DNA of 6,402 nucleotides from Deltaproteobacteria bacterium. Lineage in GTDB: Bacteria > Bdellovibrionota > UBA1018 > UBA923. The DNA is taken from NCBI GenBank assembly GCA_016194725.1, contig JACQAW010000270.1, positions 1 to 6,402 on the forward strand, in the 5' to 3' direction. Made by a program: the position numbers and the translations under genes. Below, one piece after another: positions 5,952 through 6,402 of the stretch; within the stretch, counting starts at the first letter, position 1; each line of letters begins with the position of its first letter. The notes below the pieces were generated by a model. The model was not told the origin of the DNA, made no database searches, and saw nothing but the letters and a program-made list of their open reading frames with translations.

Positions 5952-6097
5952 GATACTCCAAGAACTTCCAACGTCACCAGATCAATTGAGGCATCACAGT
6001 TGCGGACAACGGCATGACAATGCGGTCGCCCGGTATGGTTGCCTTCATTGGTTCGTATTTCGATCCTGATGCTCTTAAGCCAGATGACCGTACCCAT
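5933..6097 (-). CDS. Short DUF4160-like protein, candidate toxin partner of the RHH antitoxin
   Basis: Predicted 54 aa from ATG 6097. The opening MGTVIWLKSIRIEIRTNEG, then GRPHCHAVV (24-31) with H26 and H28, then ASIDLVTLEVL (36-46) follow the order of DUF4160 proteins, which usually start MPTI/MPTV, carry a PH-x-H motif and continue A-x-I-D-x-x-T-x-E-V-L. DUF4160 genes are often paired with a small DNA-binding or DUF2442 antitoxin-like gene. The usual C-terminal helix of about 25-30 residues is absent: the frame ends eight residues after EVL, inside the antitoxin start. It may be a naturally short member or a truncated copy. The frame stays open up to ATG 6148, but the DUF4160 match starts at 6097 and the promoter at 6104-6132 lies between the two, so 6097 is chosen. 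No ribosome site precedes it; the transcript would be leaderless. Toxicity is inferred from context only. Confidence 0.6.
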   Translation of the reverse strand: MGTVIWLKSIRIEIRTNEGNHTGRPHCHAVVRNCDASIDLVTLEVLGVSWLKRK

Positions 6098-6114
6098 GTA
6101 TATACTATATATAC
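6098..6114. promoter_or_regulatory. Palindromic operator candidate over the toxin-antitoxin promoter
   Basis: GTATATA-CTA-TATATAC is a perfect 7-bp inverted repeat with a 3-nt centre. It covers the -10 box of the module and touches the start codon. Ribbon-helix-helix antitoxins bind such palindromes to repress their own operon, so autoregulation is the simplest reading. Confidence 0.6.
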
Positions 6115-6132
6115 AATATAGATACACGTCAA
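6104..6132 (-). promoter_or_regulatory. Sigma70 promoter of the toxin-antitoxin module
   Basis: On the minus strand the -35 is TTGACG (6132-6127, 5 of 6), the spacer 17 nt and the -10 TATAGT (6109-6104, 5 of 6). Only 6 nt separate the -10 from ATG 6097, so transcription should start at or beside the start codon. Confidence 0.7.
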
Positions 6133-6148
6133 TTTCTAGTAATGCCAT

Positions 6149-6402
6149 GCCAAATCAATAAGTTGCAAGAGGCGTGGCGTCCCGTGTCCGCAACTAATTT
6201 AGTGGCAACCCTCCAACCGGGCGCCCCACGCCCCCCGCCGCCTGCCTTCCCGAAGGGGCGCGAAGCGCTAAAACCTACCCTCACATCGCAGACTCATGCC
6301 AGCGGACTGGTTTGGTGGTTAACGAAAGTCCGGCTTTACCGCACGCAACTCTGTTACGGGTGCTTGTGCTCGGGCGGGGCTTCTGGTCGGCCCGGAGCGT
6401 TG
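6149..6402. other. GC-rich non-coding region with several inverted repeats
   Basis: No gene is supported. Visible structure: AGTTGC/GCAACT (6161-6166 with 6190-6195); GGCGTGG/CCACGCC (6171-6177 with 6226-6232); a near-perfect ACTAA-t-TTAGT (6194-6204); and two adjacent small hairpins, CCTT-CCCG-AAGG (6245-6256) and GCGC-GAA-GCGC (6258-6268). On the minus strand an open frame enters from the right edge and stops at TAA 6321-6319, ending TELRAVKPDFR; it could be the 3' end of a gene, but 27 codons are too few to judge. A structured RNA or a degenerate repeat is also possible. Confidence 0.35.

Noticed and set aside
6316..6324. GTTAAC as an integron attC core
   Set aside because: It does not fit the 7-nt GTTRRRY core and no matching partner core is present.
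6322..6345. GAAAGTCCGG resembling a conserved RNase P RNA segment
   Set aside because: The surrounding sequence lacks the other conserved RNase P blocks in the right order.

Overview
The window is GC-rich (I did not count it, but roughly 57-60% by eye), densely coding and clearly bacterial. Two L,D-transpeptidases, several Sec signal peptides and a possible outer-membrane beta-barrel point to a Gram-negative, probably proteobacterial, chromosome. A Csd6-like L,D-transpeptidase with an NTF2-like tail occurs in Campylobacterota and several proteobacterial groups, so I cannot name a genus.

Layout. Positions 1-1721 are read leftwards: an L,D-transpeptidase (813-1721) followed by the 5' part of a secreted protein gene (587 to the left edge, protein A). 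Positions 1749-3256 are read rightwards: a second, unrelated-subtype L,D-transpeptidase (1749-2705) and a sulfotransferase-family gene (2708-3256) that starts 2 nt after it. After a hairpin and a 286-bp spacer comes a large secreted protein gene (3543-5627, protein B). The two transcription units diverge from a compact region (about 1728-1797) in which a sigma70-like promoter can be read in each direction. Positions 5697-6148 hold a leftward two-gene module like a toxin-antitoxin pair: a short DUF4160-like protein overlapping a ribbon-helix-helix (CopG/BrnA-like) antitoxin, with a strong promoter and a palindromic operator candidate. The last 250 bp are GC-rich, full of inverted repeats and without a convincing gene.

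Main observation. Proteins A and B are paralogues. They share secretion signals, an early cysteine cluster, an H-x-EG-x-F segment, an IP-x-x-C motif and an AY-x-AC-[LI]-K-x-N motif. They sit as bookends around the two L,D-transpeptidases. Protein B also carries a Cys-His-Asn/Asp arrangement like that of transglutaminase-like or papain-like enzymes, followed by a beta-rich C-terminus ending in an aromatic residue. My inference is a cell-envelope locus in which two peptidoglycan cross-link or tethering enzymes (L,D-transpeptidases), a sulfotransferase and two paralogous surface proteins act on the wall or outer membrane. The family assignments of the transpeptidases and sulfotransferase rest on recognisable motifs; the role of proteins A and B is not known to me.
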